A stretch of 64,000 bases of DNA from Tessaracoccus aquimaris (GTDB taxonomy: Bacteria; Actinomycetota; Actinomycetes; Propionibacteriales; Propionibacteriaceae): assembly GCF_001997345.1 (NCBI RefSeq), contig NZ_CP019606.1:2356001-2420000 (forward strand). Reading direction: 5' to 3'. Position numbers and translations under genes: made by a program. A model generated the notes under the pieces. That model made no database searches. It was not told the origin of the DNA and was given only the letters and a program-made list of their open reading frames with translations. Below are positions 50,951 to 59,296 of this stretch, piece after piece; the first letter of the stretch is position 1, and each line of letters begins with the position of its first letter.

Positions 50951-51795
50951 CGCGCCTCCTTGTCGGCCAACGCGGCCGCATACAGTTCTTTCCGGTTGGC
51001 ACCGGTCAGCTTCGCGATCTCCCCGACCGCGGCTGACAGTTTCGCACCCTCGGCGACGCGCTGCCGAACCATGCCGAGCGCGTCCTCGACCGAGGTGGGC
51101 GCAAGGTCCGCGCCGGAGACGACCACCGTCACCTCGCCGCGGACGCCGTCTGCGGCCCAATCGGCAAGCTCGGCCAGCCCGCCGCGGCGGATCTCCTCGT
51201 AGGGCTTCGTCAGTTCGCGGCACACGGCGGCCCTGCGGTCGTCGCCCAGTTGCGCGGCGGCGTCGCGCAGGAACGCCTCGAGCCGGTGCGGCGCCTCGAA
51301 GAAGACCATGGTGCGCGGCTCGGTGGCCATCTCCTGCAGTCGGCGGCTTCGCTCACCGGACTTGCGCGGTAGGAAGCCCTCGAAACAGAACCGGTCGACC
51401 GGAAGGCCGGAGACGGCCAGCGCCGTCAGGACCGCGGAGGGGCCGGGGACGGCGGTGACCCGCAGCCCGGCGTCGATGCACGCGACCACGGCGCGGTACC
51501 CGGGATCCGACACCGATGGCATCCCGGCGTCGGTGGCGAGCACCACGCGTTGTCCGGCGGCGACGGCGTCGACCAGTTCGGCCGTGCGGGAGGCCTCGTT
51601 GCCCTCGAAGTAGCTGACGACACGTCCCTGGGGCTCGATGCCGAGGCGTCTGGTAAGCGTCACGAACCGTCGGGTGTCCTCGGCGGCGATCAGGTCGGCC
51701 TCGGCGAGCACCGAGCGCAGCGACTCGCTCGCGTCGGTCGAGGATCCGATCGGCGTAGCCGCCAGGATGAGGGCGCCACTGAGCAGGGGTTGCAT
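50947..51795 (-). CDS. rsmI: 16S rRNA (cytidine-2'-O)-methyltransferase RsmI
   Basis: 282-residue tetrapyrrole-methylase-fold enzyme methylating C1402 of 16S rRNA. Motifs: GALILAATPIGSSTDAS, DLIAAEDTRRFVTL, ATDAGMPSVSDPGY, VPGPSAVLTALAVSGLP and FEGFLPRKSGER. First gene of the rsmI-tatD-rsmA-ispE-marR run, linked by overlaps or short gaps; divergent from pmt. Confidence 0.96.
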   Translation of the reverse strand: MQPLLSGALILAATPIGSSTDASESLRSVLAEADLIAAEDTRRFVTLTRRLGIEPQGRVVSYFEGNEASRTAELVDAVAAGQRVVLATDAGMPSVSDPGYRAVVACIDAGLRVTAVPGPSAVLTALAVSGLPVDRFCFEGFLPRKSGERSRRLQEMATEPRTMVFFEAPHRLEAFLRDAAAQLGDDRRAAVCRELTKPYEEIRRGGLAELADWAADGVRGEVTVVVSGADLAPTSVEDALGMVRQRVAEGAKLSAAVGEIAKLTGANRKELYAAALADKEAR

Positions 51796-51805
51796 GGCAT
51801 CAGCC

Positions 51806-51811
51806 TATGAT
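51806..51811 (+). promoter_or_regulatory. -10 element of a probable leaderless pmt promoter
   Basis: TATGAT ends 11 nt before the in-frame GTG at 51822. The ATGs at 51807 and 51810 lie inside the -10 and so cannot be transcribed from it. The -35 is weak. Confidence 0.5.
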
Positions 51812-51821
51812 GCTTCCTGTG

Positions 51822-53375
51822 GTGACGACCCTGCAGGCGCTCGATGATGGCCGACTCCGCGACCGCGCCGCTGGCTGGGTCGTGACTTTGACGATCACGC
51901 TGCTGGCCTTCGGGCTGCGGTTCTACAACTTGGGCTTCCCGAACAAGATCCTGTTCGACGAGACCTACTACGCCAAGGACGCATGGTCCGTCCTGCAGAG
52001 CGGCTACGAGCGGAACTGGACGGACGGCGCAAACGACCTCCTCGTCAAGGGTGACACGAGCGGCATGCTCGACACCGCCGAGTTCATGGTGCACCCGCCA
52101 CTCGGGAAACTCCTGATCGGCGCGGGCGAGCATCTCTTCGGCATGAACGCGTTCGGTTGGAGGTTCGCGTCGCTGATCTTCGGAACTCTGCTGGTGTTCT
52201 TCACGATCCGGATGGCGCGCCGACTGTCGCGCTCGACGCTCGTCGGCGCGATCGCGGGCATCCTGCTCACCTTCGACGGCCTGGCCTTCGTGATGAGCCG
52301 CTTGGCGCTGCTCGACATCTTCCAGGCGACGTTCGCGGTCGCGGCGGTGTCCGCGCTGCTGGCCGACCGGGACTGGTTCCGGCACAAACTCGCCGACTAC
52401 CTGCGCAGGTACGACCTGCCCGACCTCGGCGGCCGCTTCGGGCCGCTGATGCTGTGGCGACCGTGGCGGATCGTCGCGGGTGCGCTGCTCGGCGCCTCGT
52501 GCGCGGTGAAATGGAACTCGATCTACCTGCTGGCCGCGATGGGCATCCTCGTGGTGTTCTGGGACCTGGGCGCACGCCGTCTGGCCGGAGCCGGGTCGCG
52601 CCAATGGCTCTCCCTCCTGGTCGATGCGCCCGCGGCCTTTGTGCAGTTGGTTGTCGTGGCCGTGCCCGTCTACATCGCGTCCTGGTACAAGTGGCTGACG
52701 ACGACGGGCGGCTGGAGCCGCGACTGGGGCGAGAAGAACCCGACCGACCCGTGGGTGTTGCGCTTCGGGGACGCATTCGGGTCGCTGATCCACTTCCACC
52801 AGGAGATCTACGGCTTCCACACCGGCTCGTACATGATGGGCGAGTCGGTCCACCCCTACGACGCGAACCCCGCGGGGTGGTTGCTGATGCTGCGCCCGAT
52901 CGGGATCGAGGCGGTCAACGACATCCAGCCGGGCACCGAGGGCTGCCAGGCCGTCGGCACCACGTGCATGCGGATCATCTCAGGCATGGGCACCCCGATC
53001 CTGTGGTGGGCGGCCCTGGTGGCGATCGTCCTGGCGATCGTCTGGTGGGTCGGCGGGCGCGACTGGCGCTTCGGCCTCCCGCTCGTCGCGATCGCCGCCG
53101 TGTGGCTGCCCTGGTTCCAGTACACGGACCGTCCCCAGTTCTTCTTCTACGCCATCATGATCATCCCGTTCAGCGTGACGATCCTTGCGATGGCGCTCGG
53201 CAAACTGCTCGGCCCTGCGCTCAGCCCGCACCGGATGCAGCGCGCGATCGCCGTCGGGGCATTGGTCGCGCTGATCATCTTCAACTTCGCGTTCATCTAC
53301 CCGATCCTGACTGCCGAACTCATCACCAGGACGCAGTGGTGGTGGCGCATGTGGCTCGGCAACGCCTGGGTCTGA
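51822..53375 (+). CDS. pmt: Protein O-mannosyltransferase (GT39)
   Basis: 517-residue polytopic enzyme that transfers mannose from polyprenyl-phosphate mannose to Ser/Thr of exported proteins. The GT-C acidic motif FDETYYAKDAW lies in the first extracytoplasmic loop, followed by AEFMVHPPLGKLLI and many membrane helices, with the Pmt-typical NPTDPWVLRFGD and YMMGESVHPYDANPAGWLLM segments. GTG 51822 is preferred over the ATGs at 51807 and 51810 because a -10 hexamer covers those codons. Likely substrates include Thr/Ser/Pro-rich secreted proteins such as that at 13382. Confidence 0.93.
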   Translation: MTTLQALDDGRLRDRAAGWVVTLTITLLAFGLRFYNLGFPNKILFDETYYAKDAWSVLQSGYERNWTDGANDLLVKGDTSGMLDTAEFMVHPPLGKLLIGAGEHLFGMNAFGWRFASLIFGTLLVFFTIRMARRLSRSTLVGAIAGILLTFDGLAFVMSRLALLDIFQATFAVAAVSALLADRDWFRHKLADYLRRYDLPDLGGRFGPLMLWRPWRIVAGALLGASCAVKWNSIYLLAAMGILVVFWDLGARRLAGAGSRQWLSLLVDAPAAFVQLVVVAVPVYIASWYKWLTTTGGWSRDWGEKNPTDPWVLRFGDAFGSLIHFHQEIYGFHTGSYMMGESVHPYDANPAGWLLMLRPIGIEAVNDIQPGTEGCQAVGTTCMRIISGMGTPILWWAALVAIVLAIVWWVGGRDWRFGLPLVAIAAVWLPWFQYTDRPQFFFYAIMIIPFSVTILAMALGKLLGPALSPHRMQRAIAVGALVALIIFNFAFIYPILTAELITRTQWWWRMWLGNAWV

Positions 53376-53443
53376 CGTCCGTTTCACCACCCCAGTCAGT
53401 CCCGGGATTCCCGCGACGCTCGGGTGTCCGGTCACCGTAGCGT

Positions 53444-53523
53444 TTGAGCAGCATTCTGGGTTCGATCCCGATTCGAACGTGCAACCCCGACGGAACCGTC
53501 AACCACGTGCGAATGCTGCTCAA
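53444..53523 (+). repeat. 80-bp palindromic element, copy F
   Basis: TTGAGCAGCATTC / GAATGCTGCTCAA form a perfect 13-bp stem with a third arm variant. Exactly 80 bp; right flank CGC. Together with copy G it fills the 351-bp convergent gap after pmt, which otherwise shows nothing recognisable. Confidence 0.9.
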
Positions 53524-53626
53524 CGCACGGCGCGACCCAAGCCCCCGACGGCGGCGAATCGCCTGGGCGTGCACGGACGGGACCGGGACGAGCTGGGGCG
53601 CGTCGCGCAGGCTGCCACCGTCGCGA

Positions 53627-53706
53627 TTGAGCAGCATCCGGTGCTCGATCCCGATTCGAACGTTCAACCCTGACGAAGCCGTCAACGAGTTGCGGAAACT
53701 GCTCAA
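53627..53706 (+). repeat. 80-bp palindromic element, copy G (mixed arms)
   Basis: Left arm TTGAGCAGCATCCGG resembles copies D and F, right arm CGGAAACTGCTCAA equals copy C. Exactly 80 bp, with the inner GAACGTTCAAC. Lies 183 bp after copy F. Confidence 0.9.
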
Positions 53707-53726
53707 CGCAGGACGCGACCCAAGCG

Positions 53727-54800
53727 TCAACGGCGCCAGAGGCGGGCGGTCGCGGCGCGCAACTGGCTGAGCGGCGGCAGGGCGTTGGCCGAGGCGCGGT
53801 AGTCGGAGAGGAGGCCGAACAGGTAGAAGCCGCTCGCCGTCCCGTTCATCAGTTCGCCGCGACCGTTGCCGCGCGCGTAGAACCCGCCAGGGATCGCGGA
53901 GGCACCGACGATGGGGCGACCGTGGTCGCTCGGGTCGATCGCCAACCGTCCGACCTCCAGGTCGGTTGCGCGCAACCGGTCAGCGGCGTAGGAGCGCAGT
54001 TCCTCGCTCGCCGCGTCGATCCGCGAAAGCGAGGTCTTCTGGCCGAGCACCAGGACGTCGTCGTCGACGGGGCGCACCATCCAGGCCGGGGAGTCGGCCT
54101 CGAGGCGTACCTCGTCGCGGCGCTTGGCAGGGACGCCGCGCACGACGGGCACCCACTGCACAGGACCGACGCGCGCCGCGCGCCCCCAGGGGCTGATCCC
54201 CAGCGTGTCGATCACCGCGACCCCGGTGGTCTGGCCGGGCTCGCGCACCCAAGCCCTGTTGTCACGGAACCGGACCCGAGTGATGCCCTCCCTGCGCACC
54301 AGGTGCGTCACGGTGACCGAGTCGACGACCTGTGCGCCTGCCGACACCGCCGCGGAGCGCAGCGACTGCGCATAGGCGACCGGGTCGACGCAGAGGGCCT
54401 GAGTGAGGATGGTCGCGCCGTCGGGTGCGACCAGGAGGTCGGCTTCGACGCCCGCCTCGCGGAACAGCGCGACGATGCGTCGGTTCTCCTCCTCGTCGGC
54501 GCCCGGGAGCGATCGGTCCCTGAGGGGCATCCGGGTGACGGCATCCGCGGTGGTCTCGATCTCCGCCATGCCAGCGATGTTGCGCTCGATGTGCTCGCGC
54601 GCCGCGGCAACGCCGTAGGCGTGGGCCATGTTCGCGATGGTCGACGCGTGGCCGACCGCGGCGACCCCGTGGCCGACCGCCGCGCTGCGTCCCGTCGGGT
54701 TGGGGTCGAGGACGACGACGTCGTAGCCGGTCTCGGCGAGGCGCCTGGCTGCGGTGAGCCCGGCGACGCTCGCCCCCAGAACCAGGACGTCGTGCGGCAT
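53727..54800 (-). CDS. FAD-dependent oxidoreductase, unknown substrate
   Basis: 357-residue flavoprotein. The N-terminal Rossmann dinucleotide motif VLGASVAGLTAARRLAETGYDVVVLD and a C-terminal FAD contact near IVGASAIPGGFYARGNGRGELMNG indicate a DAO/glycine-oxidase-like (D-amino-acid-oxidase fold) enzyme. Variable central residues give no substrate. ATG 54800 opens directly on the FAD motif. It stands alone between two palindromic elements. Confidence 0.85.
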   Translation of the reverse strand: MPHDVLVLGASVAGLTAARRLAETGYDVVVLDPNPTGRSAAVGHGVAAVGHASTIANMAHAYGVAAAREHIERNIAGMAEIETTADAVTRMPLRDRSLPGADEEENRRIVALFREAGVEADLLVAPDGATILTQALCVDPVAYAQSLRSAAVSAGAQVVDSVTVTHLVRREGITRVRFRDNRAWVREPGQTTGVAVIDTLGISPWGRAARVGPVQWVPVVRGVPAKRRDEVRLEADSPAWMVRPVDDDVLVLGQKTSLSRIDAASEELRSYAADRLRATDLEVGRLAIDPSDHGRPIVGASAIPGGFYARGNGRGELMNGTASGFYLFGLLSDYRASANALPPLSQLRAATARLWRR

Positions 54801-54890
54801 ATCTCCACCCTAGCTGGGCATTTCCCGTCGTCGACGCGGCCCCGCCGTTCGCCGTCGAGGCCCGCCATTGAACCCGTCGAGGGCCTTGCC

Positions 54891-54970
54891 TTGAGCATGT
54901 TTGGTAACTCGTTGCCGACTTGAACGTTCAACCCAGCCCCAGACGCAAACGAGCAACCAAGCATGCTCAA
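54891..54970 (-). repeat. 80-bp palindromic element, copy H
   Basis: TTGAGCATGTTTGGTAAC / AACCAAGCATGCTCAA arms, exactly 80 bp. Its left half matches the reverse complement of the right half of copy A (GTAACTCGTTG) and its right half the left of A (CGCAAACGAGCAACC), so it is inserted in the opposite orientation. Confidence 0.9.
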
Positions 54971-55048
54971 GGACCCACCATCCGCGGGCCGCGCGACGCG
55001 GACCCCTCGCGGACCAGTAGCATGCGGCGGACGAAAGGAACCTCCCCC

Positions 55049-56500
55049 ATGTGGAAGCTGCACAACCACGGCGTTCTCGAACCCGGCGCCGTCGTGAAAC
55101 CGACCGAACGACTCACCTGGGGAAGGACCATCGGCCTCGGCGCCCAGCACGTCGTCGCCATGTTCGGGGCGACCTTCGTCTTCCCGCTCCTGATGGGCCT
55201 CAACCCGCAACTCGCGGTGATGATGTCCGGCGTCGCGACGCTGATCTTCCTGTTCGTCGTCAAGCACCGGATCCCCAGCTACCTCGGCTCGTCCGCCTCG
55301 TTCGTGGGTGTCGCCACCGCGATCTACGCCAACGGCGGTAACCCTGCGACGCTGACCGGCGCGCTGTTCGTCGTCGGCCTGACGCTGTTCATGGTCGGCC
55401 TGATCATCCACTTCGCAGGCGCCCGCGTCATCCACAAGGCCCTGCCGCCGGTGGTCACCGGCGCCGTCGTGATGCTGATCGGCTTCAACCTTGCCCCCGT
55501 CGTCGCGACGGTGTACTGGCCGGTCGACCCGTGGCTGGCCTTCGTCGTGATGCTGATCGTCGTCGCGCTGTCGATCGGCCTGCGCGGCTTCATGGGCCGC
55601 ATCGCGATCTTCCTTTCGCTGGTGATCGGCTACGTGCTGAGCTGGCTGGTCGACCTCACGTTCGGCCCGCTGACCGCCGCAGACGGTTCCGAGGCCTACC
55701 GCGTGAACTGGTCGAAGGTCATCGAGGCCGACTGGTTCGGCCTGCCTCCCGTCACCGACCTGGCCAACTGGGCGCTGAACTCCCCCACCAACGTGGTCGG
55801 CTTCCACCTTCCCCAGTTCAGCCTCGGCGCCATCGTCATCGCCCTGCCCGTCGTGATCGCCCTGATCGCGGAGAACGCGGGACACGTCAAGGCCGTCGCG
55901 GAGATGACCAAGGAGGATCTCGACCCGATGATGGGCCGAGCCATCGCCACCGACGGTGCGACCTCGATGCTGGCGACCGTGGTCGGCGCCGGCCCGACCA
56001 CCACCTACGCCGAGAACATCGGCGTGATGGCCGCCTCGCGCGTCTACTCGACGGCCGCCTACGTGGTCGCGTCTGTCGTGGCGATCCTGTTCGGCTTCTC
56101 GCCCAAGTTCGGCGCCGTCATCTCCGCAACCCCGTCGGCGGTGCTCGGCGGCATCACCGTGGTGCTGTACGGCATGATCGGCCTGCTCGGCGCCAAGATC
56201 TGGCGCGAGAACAACGTCGACTTCGGCAACCCGCTGAACCTCATTCCGGCCGCTGCGGGCATCATCATCGGCGTCGGCAACGTGTCCGTGCCGCTCGGCG
56301 GCGGGTTCGAACTCGGCGGCATCGCGCTCGGCACCATCGTCACGATCGGCATCTACCACCTGGCGCGCCTGATCGCCCCCAAGCAGATGAAGGACGATGC
56401 CGACGGCGCGAGCCTCATCTACTCCTCGCCCGGCATCTACGCGGGCGACCCCGACGACGACCCGGTCGTCGAACCCGTAGAGGGCCCTAAGGGCCGCTGA
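55049..56500 (+). CDS. Uracil/xanthine permease (NCS2 family)
   Basis: 483-residue nucleobase:cation symporter with about 14 membrane segments. Begins MWKLHNHGVLEPGA. The helix 1 motif GAQHVVAMFGATFVFP and the helix 8 motif IALIAENAGHVKAVAEM, with its substrate-binding Glu, are conserved, as are GDGATSMLATVVGA-like GPTTTYAENIGVMAAS residues. A uracil-type substrate is more likely than xanthine by helix 8. ATG 55049 follows AAAGGA; a possible -10 TAGCAT lies at 55017-55022. Confidence 0.92.
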   Translation: MWKLHNHGVLEPGAVVKPTERLTWGRTIGLGAQHVVAMFGATFVFPLLMGLNPQLAVMMSGVATLIFLFVVKHRIPSYLGSSASFVGVATAIYANGGNPATLTGALFVVGLTLFMVGLIIHFAGARVIHKALPPVVTGAVVMLIGFNLAPVVATVYWPVDPWLAFVVMLIVVALSIGLRGFMGRIAIFLSLVIGYVLSWLVDLTFGPLTAADGSEAYRVNWSKVIEADWFGLPPVTDLANWALNSPTNVVGFHLPQFSLGAIVIALPVVIALIAENAGHVKAVAEMTKEDLDPMMGRAIATDGATSMLATVVGAGPTTTYAENIGVMAASRVYSTAAYVVASVVAILFGFSPKFGAVISATPSAVLGGITVVLYGMIGLLGAKIWRENNVDFGNPLNLIPAAAGIIIGVGNVSVPLGGGFELGGIALGTIVTIGIYHLARLIAPKQMKDDADGASLIYSSPGIYAGDPDDDPVVEPVEGPKGR

Positions 56501-56506
56501 TCTCCT

Positions 56507-56537
56507 GGGCCCGGTCCGCAGCATGCGGGCTGGGCCC
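56507..56537. terminator. Terminator between convergent permease and ROK genes
   Basis: 14-bp stem GGGCCCGGTCCGCA / TGCGGGCTGGGCCC with two G-T pairs and a GCA loop, followed by TTCT on the plus strand. Confidence 0.75.
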
Positions 56538-56584
56538 TTCTGCGTCCCGGATCCAAGCGCCCAGGCGAAGGACGGGGCGGCAGT

Positions 56585-57448
56585 TCAGGCGTGCAGCCAG
56601 TGGGCGGCGCCGAGCATCGGGGCGTCGTCGCCGAGTTCGGCCCCGCGCACCAGCACGTCGGGATGTGACTCCCCGAGCAGCGGCACGAAGAAATCGTCGA
56701 TGAGGCCCCAGGAGCGGGCGATCGACCCGCCGAGCACCAGGGCCTCCGGGGCGAAGCTGTCCAGCCAGGGGGTGAGGCCACGGGCGAGGTCGCGGTACGC
56801 GTCGAAGAAGACGGCCCGCGCGTCGGGCTCGGACTCGACGGCTGCCGCGATGTCGCCGACGTCGACGAGGCGCCCCGTCCTGGCACGGTAACGCTCGATG
56901 AGGGCCCGCCTGGAGAACGCGTCCTCCAAGGGCCGCCCGTCGAGGCTGGCGAGGAACAGCCATCCGTGCGGCGGGACGCGGTCGCCCGACTCGACGACCC
57001 GCCCGTGGTCAATGAAGGCTGAGCCTAGACCGGTGCCGAGCGTCACGAACAGCACCCGGTCGGCGCCGCCCCCGGCGCCGAACTTGGCCTCGCCAAGCCC
57101 GAAGGCCGCGGCGTCGTTGAGGAAGCCGCAGCCGGTCATCGTGTCGACCCGCTCGACGAGCGCCGCCCCCAGGTCGACGTCCTCCAGCGAGTGGAACTTG
57201 TCCGCGCCCCGAAAGTCACCGATGCCTCGCGCGTAGTCGAACGGGCCAGGCATCGCGACGGCCCATCGGGTTGGTTCGGGCAGTGGCAGCCGCCTGGCGA
57301 GATCCGCCAGACGGCCGACCACCACCTCCTTCGACCCCGCCGAGTCCAGTGACTCACGCAACCGCTCCCCCACGACACCGCCGACAGGATCGACGAGCGC
57401 AGCGGCCACGTGCGTGCCACCGACCTCCAGGACGGGGACGTATCTCAT
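56585..57448 (-). CDS. ROK-family sugar kinase
   Basis: 287-residue kinase. ATP-binding VLEVGGTHVAAALVD at the N-terminus, catalytic Asp in GCGFLNDAAAFGLGEAKFG, and VTLGTGLGSAFIDHGR. The Cys-rich zinc motif of many ROK glucokinases is absent. ATG 57448 overlaps the stop of the isomerase-like gene by 1 nt (TGATG), so the two are coupled; the kinase could make the hexose-6-phosphate that the isomerase uses. Substrate (mannose, glucose or other) is not determined. Confidence 0.87.
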   Translation of the reverse strand: MRYVPVLEVGGTHVAAALVDPVGGVVGERLRESLDSAGSKEVVVGRLADLARRLPLPEPTRWAVAMPGPFDYARGIGDFRGADKFHSLEDVDLGAALVERVDTMTGCGFLNDAAAFGLGEAKFGAGGGADRVLFVTLGTGLGSAFIDHGRVVESGDRVPPHGWLFLASLDGRPLEDAFSRRALIERYRARTGRLVDVGDIAAAVESEPDARAVFFDAYRDLARGLTPWLDSFAPEALVLGGSIARSWGLIDDFFVPLLGESHPDVLVRGAELGDDAPMLGAAHWLHA

Positions 57449-59202
57449 CAGTCGCGTTCGCTGCCGCGCACGGACGCGGTGACGATGGCGACCTCCGAAC
57501 CCTCCGCCTGGCCGTGCGGGCGGACCGTGTAGGCGCCCACGTCGGCCGGGATGATGAAGGTCTCCGCGTAGTGCACGACGAACGGCTCGAACGCCCCGCT
57601 CGGCGACTCGATGACCGCCTCGGCGCCCTCGACGAGGTGACAGACCCGCACCGTGCCCTGCGTGTCCATCGTGCGGGTGCCGCTCACCCAGGTGCGCCGC
57701 ACCTCGATGAACTCCAGTTCGTGCAGCCCGGTGCGCTCCTCGCGCCACCCGTCGCCCTCGGCGAGCGGCTCGACCTGGTCGACGAGGTTCGCCGTGACCC
57801 ACTCGGTGTCGCGGGACCACTGCACGTTGGCCTCGGCGTGGTCGAGGCTGATGGGCCGCGGCAGTCCGTCCAAGCCGAGTCGGTCCCAGTCCCACATCTT
57901 GAACGTGAAGATGTAGGGGGTCGCGGAGATCTCGAGCACCAGCGAATTGGCACCCGAGCAGTGCACCGTGCCAGCCGGGATCGGGAAGTGGTCGTGCTTG
58001 CGGGCCGGGAAGGTGTTGACGTAGTCCTCGGCCGGGAACGAGAAGCCACCCTGCTCCGCGCGGCGCAGGTCGTCGAACATCGCGGTGCGGTCGACGCCGG
58101 TGCGGGTGCCGAGGTACACGACGGCGTCGGGATCGGCGTCCAGGATGTAGTAGCTCTCGTCCTGCGTGTAGTGCATCCCGAAGTGCTCCTGGATGTACCC
58201 GGTGAGTGGGTGCACCTGCAGCGAGAGGTTGCCGCCGCCCATCGTGTCGAGCAGGTCGAAGCGGATCGGAAACTCGGGGCCGAAGCGCGAGAAGGTCTTC
58301 TCGCCAAGCAGTTCCCGCGGGTGGGTCATGACGAGGTCCATCGCGGGGATCTCGACGGTGACGCCGCCCGCGTCGAGCAGCAGGCTGTTCTCCTCGGGGA
58401 CGCAGTCGAAGCACCAGGCGTAGTTGGGCGCCTCGTCGTCGAGGCCACACACCTCGCGCATCCATTGGCCGCCCCAGGTGCCGGGGTCGAAGTAGGGCAC
58501 CACCCGGAACGGCTGCCCGACGGCCGCGGCGAGGCCCGCGCGCAGCGCCTCTCCGGTGATGGCTCTTGGCTCCTCGACGCTCTCGACGGTGTCGAGCAGC
58601 AGGTCGACGTCGTCCCAGATGGCGCGCTTGTGAATGTCTGCGGTGCGCCACTCGACGAAGAAGGCGCGCTTGTACTTGCGCAGCACGTCCCCGTCGTTGT
58701 TGTCGCAGCGCCAGTTCGGGACTCCTGCGCGGAACCGCAGTTGGGCCTCCCAGCGGGGCAGGTCGGCAAGCACCAGCAGGTCGGGTTCGGGGGCTGCGAG
58801 GCTCGCGCCCCAGCCGACCAGGACGACGGGGCCGTCGCGGCCCTCGACCTCTCCGGAGATCGCGGCGAGCGCCGCCTCGTCGTAGAACTCGCCTAGGCCG
58901 ATGTGAGCGAGCACCCCGAAGACGCGGTCGTCGGTCAGGTGCGGCTCGATGCGGGCGTCGATCTCGGCCATCGACCGGGCGGCCTCCTCGACGTTGAGCA
59001 CCCGCCGATCCGGGAATCGGGCCGCGAGCACCGCGACCAGTGCCTCGACGTCGACGCCCGGGTAGCAGTCGACGACCGTGACCGAACGTTCCGCCGCGGT
59101 CCTGGCGGCGATCTCGTCGAAGACGCCCGCCCCGCTCCACCCTCCCGGTGCGCCAGGGATGGCCACCGTTGGCCGAAGGTCGTAGTTGCCAAAGCCGTAC
59201 AT
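57448..59202 (-). CDS. Mannose-6-phosphate isomerase-like protein with N-terminal extra domain
   Basis: 584 residues. About residues 1-200 resemble a kinase-like nucleotide-fold domain (VTVVDCYPGVDVEALVAVL, VLVGWGASLA) without a clear P-loop. The C-terminal cupin part has the zinc motif LSLQVHPLTGYIQEHFG and the downstream HDHFPIPAGTVHCSGANSLVLEIS of class I phosphomannose isomerases. It is longer than classic ManA (about 390). It leads an operon with the ROK kinase. A LacI-type operator (59240-59253) lies 38 bp upstream, so it is likely repressed by the regulator at 59297. Confidence 0.82.
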   Translation of the reverse strand: MYGFGNYDLRPTVAIPGAPGGWSGAGVFDEIAARTAAERSVTVVDCYPGVDVEALVAVLAARFPDRRVLNVEEAARSMAEIDARIEPHLTDDRVFGVLAHIGLGEFYDEAALAAISGEVEGRDGPVVLVGWGASLAAPEPDLLVLADLPRWEAQLRFRAGVPNWRCDNNDGDVLRKYKRAFFVEWRTADIHKRAIWDDVDLLLDTVESVEEPRAITGEALRAGLAAAVGQPFRVVPYFDPGTWGGQWMREVCGLDDEAPNYAWCFDCVPEENSLLLDAGGVTVEIPAMDLVMTHPRELLGEKTFSRFGPEFPIRFDLLDTMGGGNLSLQVHPLTGYIQEHFGMHYTQDESYYILDADPDAVVYLGTRTGVDRTAMFDDLRRAEQGGFSFPAEDYVNTFPARKHDHFPIPAGTVHCSGANSLVLEISATPYIFTFKMWDWDRLGLDGLPRPISLDHAEANVQWSRDTEWVTANLVDQVEPLAEGDGWREERTGLHELEFIEVRRTWVSGTRTMDTQGTVRVCHLVEGAEAVIESPSGAFEPFVVHYAETFIIPADVGAYTVRPHGQAEGSEVAIVTASVRGSERD

Positions 59203-59239
59203 CGAGTCACTCCGCTCAGTGCAGAACCGCCGAGAATGA

Positions 59240-59253
59240 CGATAACGATAACG
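59240..59253 (-). promoter_or_regulatory. Operator-like site upstream of the isomerase-kinase operon
   Basis: CGTTATCGTTATCG on the minus strand shares CGTTATCGnTAnCG with the site at 60390 on the other side of the regulator gene, suggesting one regulator for both promoters. Confidence 0.6.
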
Positions 59254-59296
59254 GTGGGTCTGGTCGTTGTCTACCCGGTACGCGGAAGTCGCCGCA

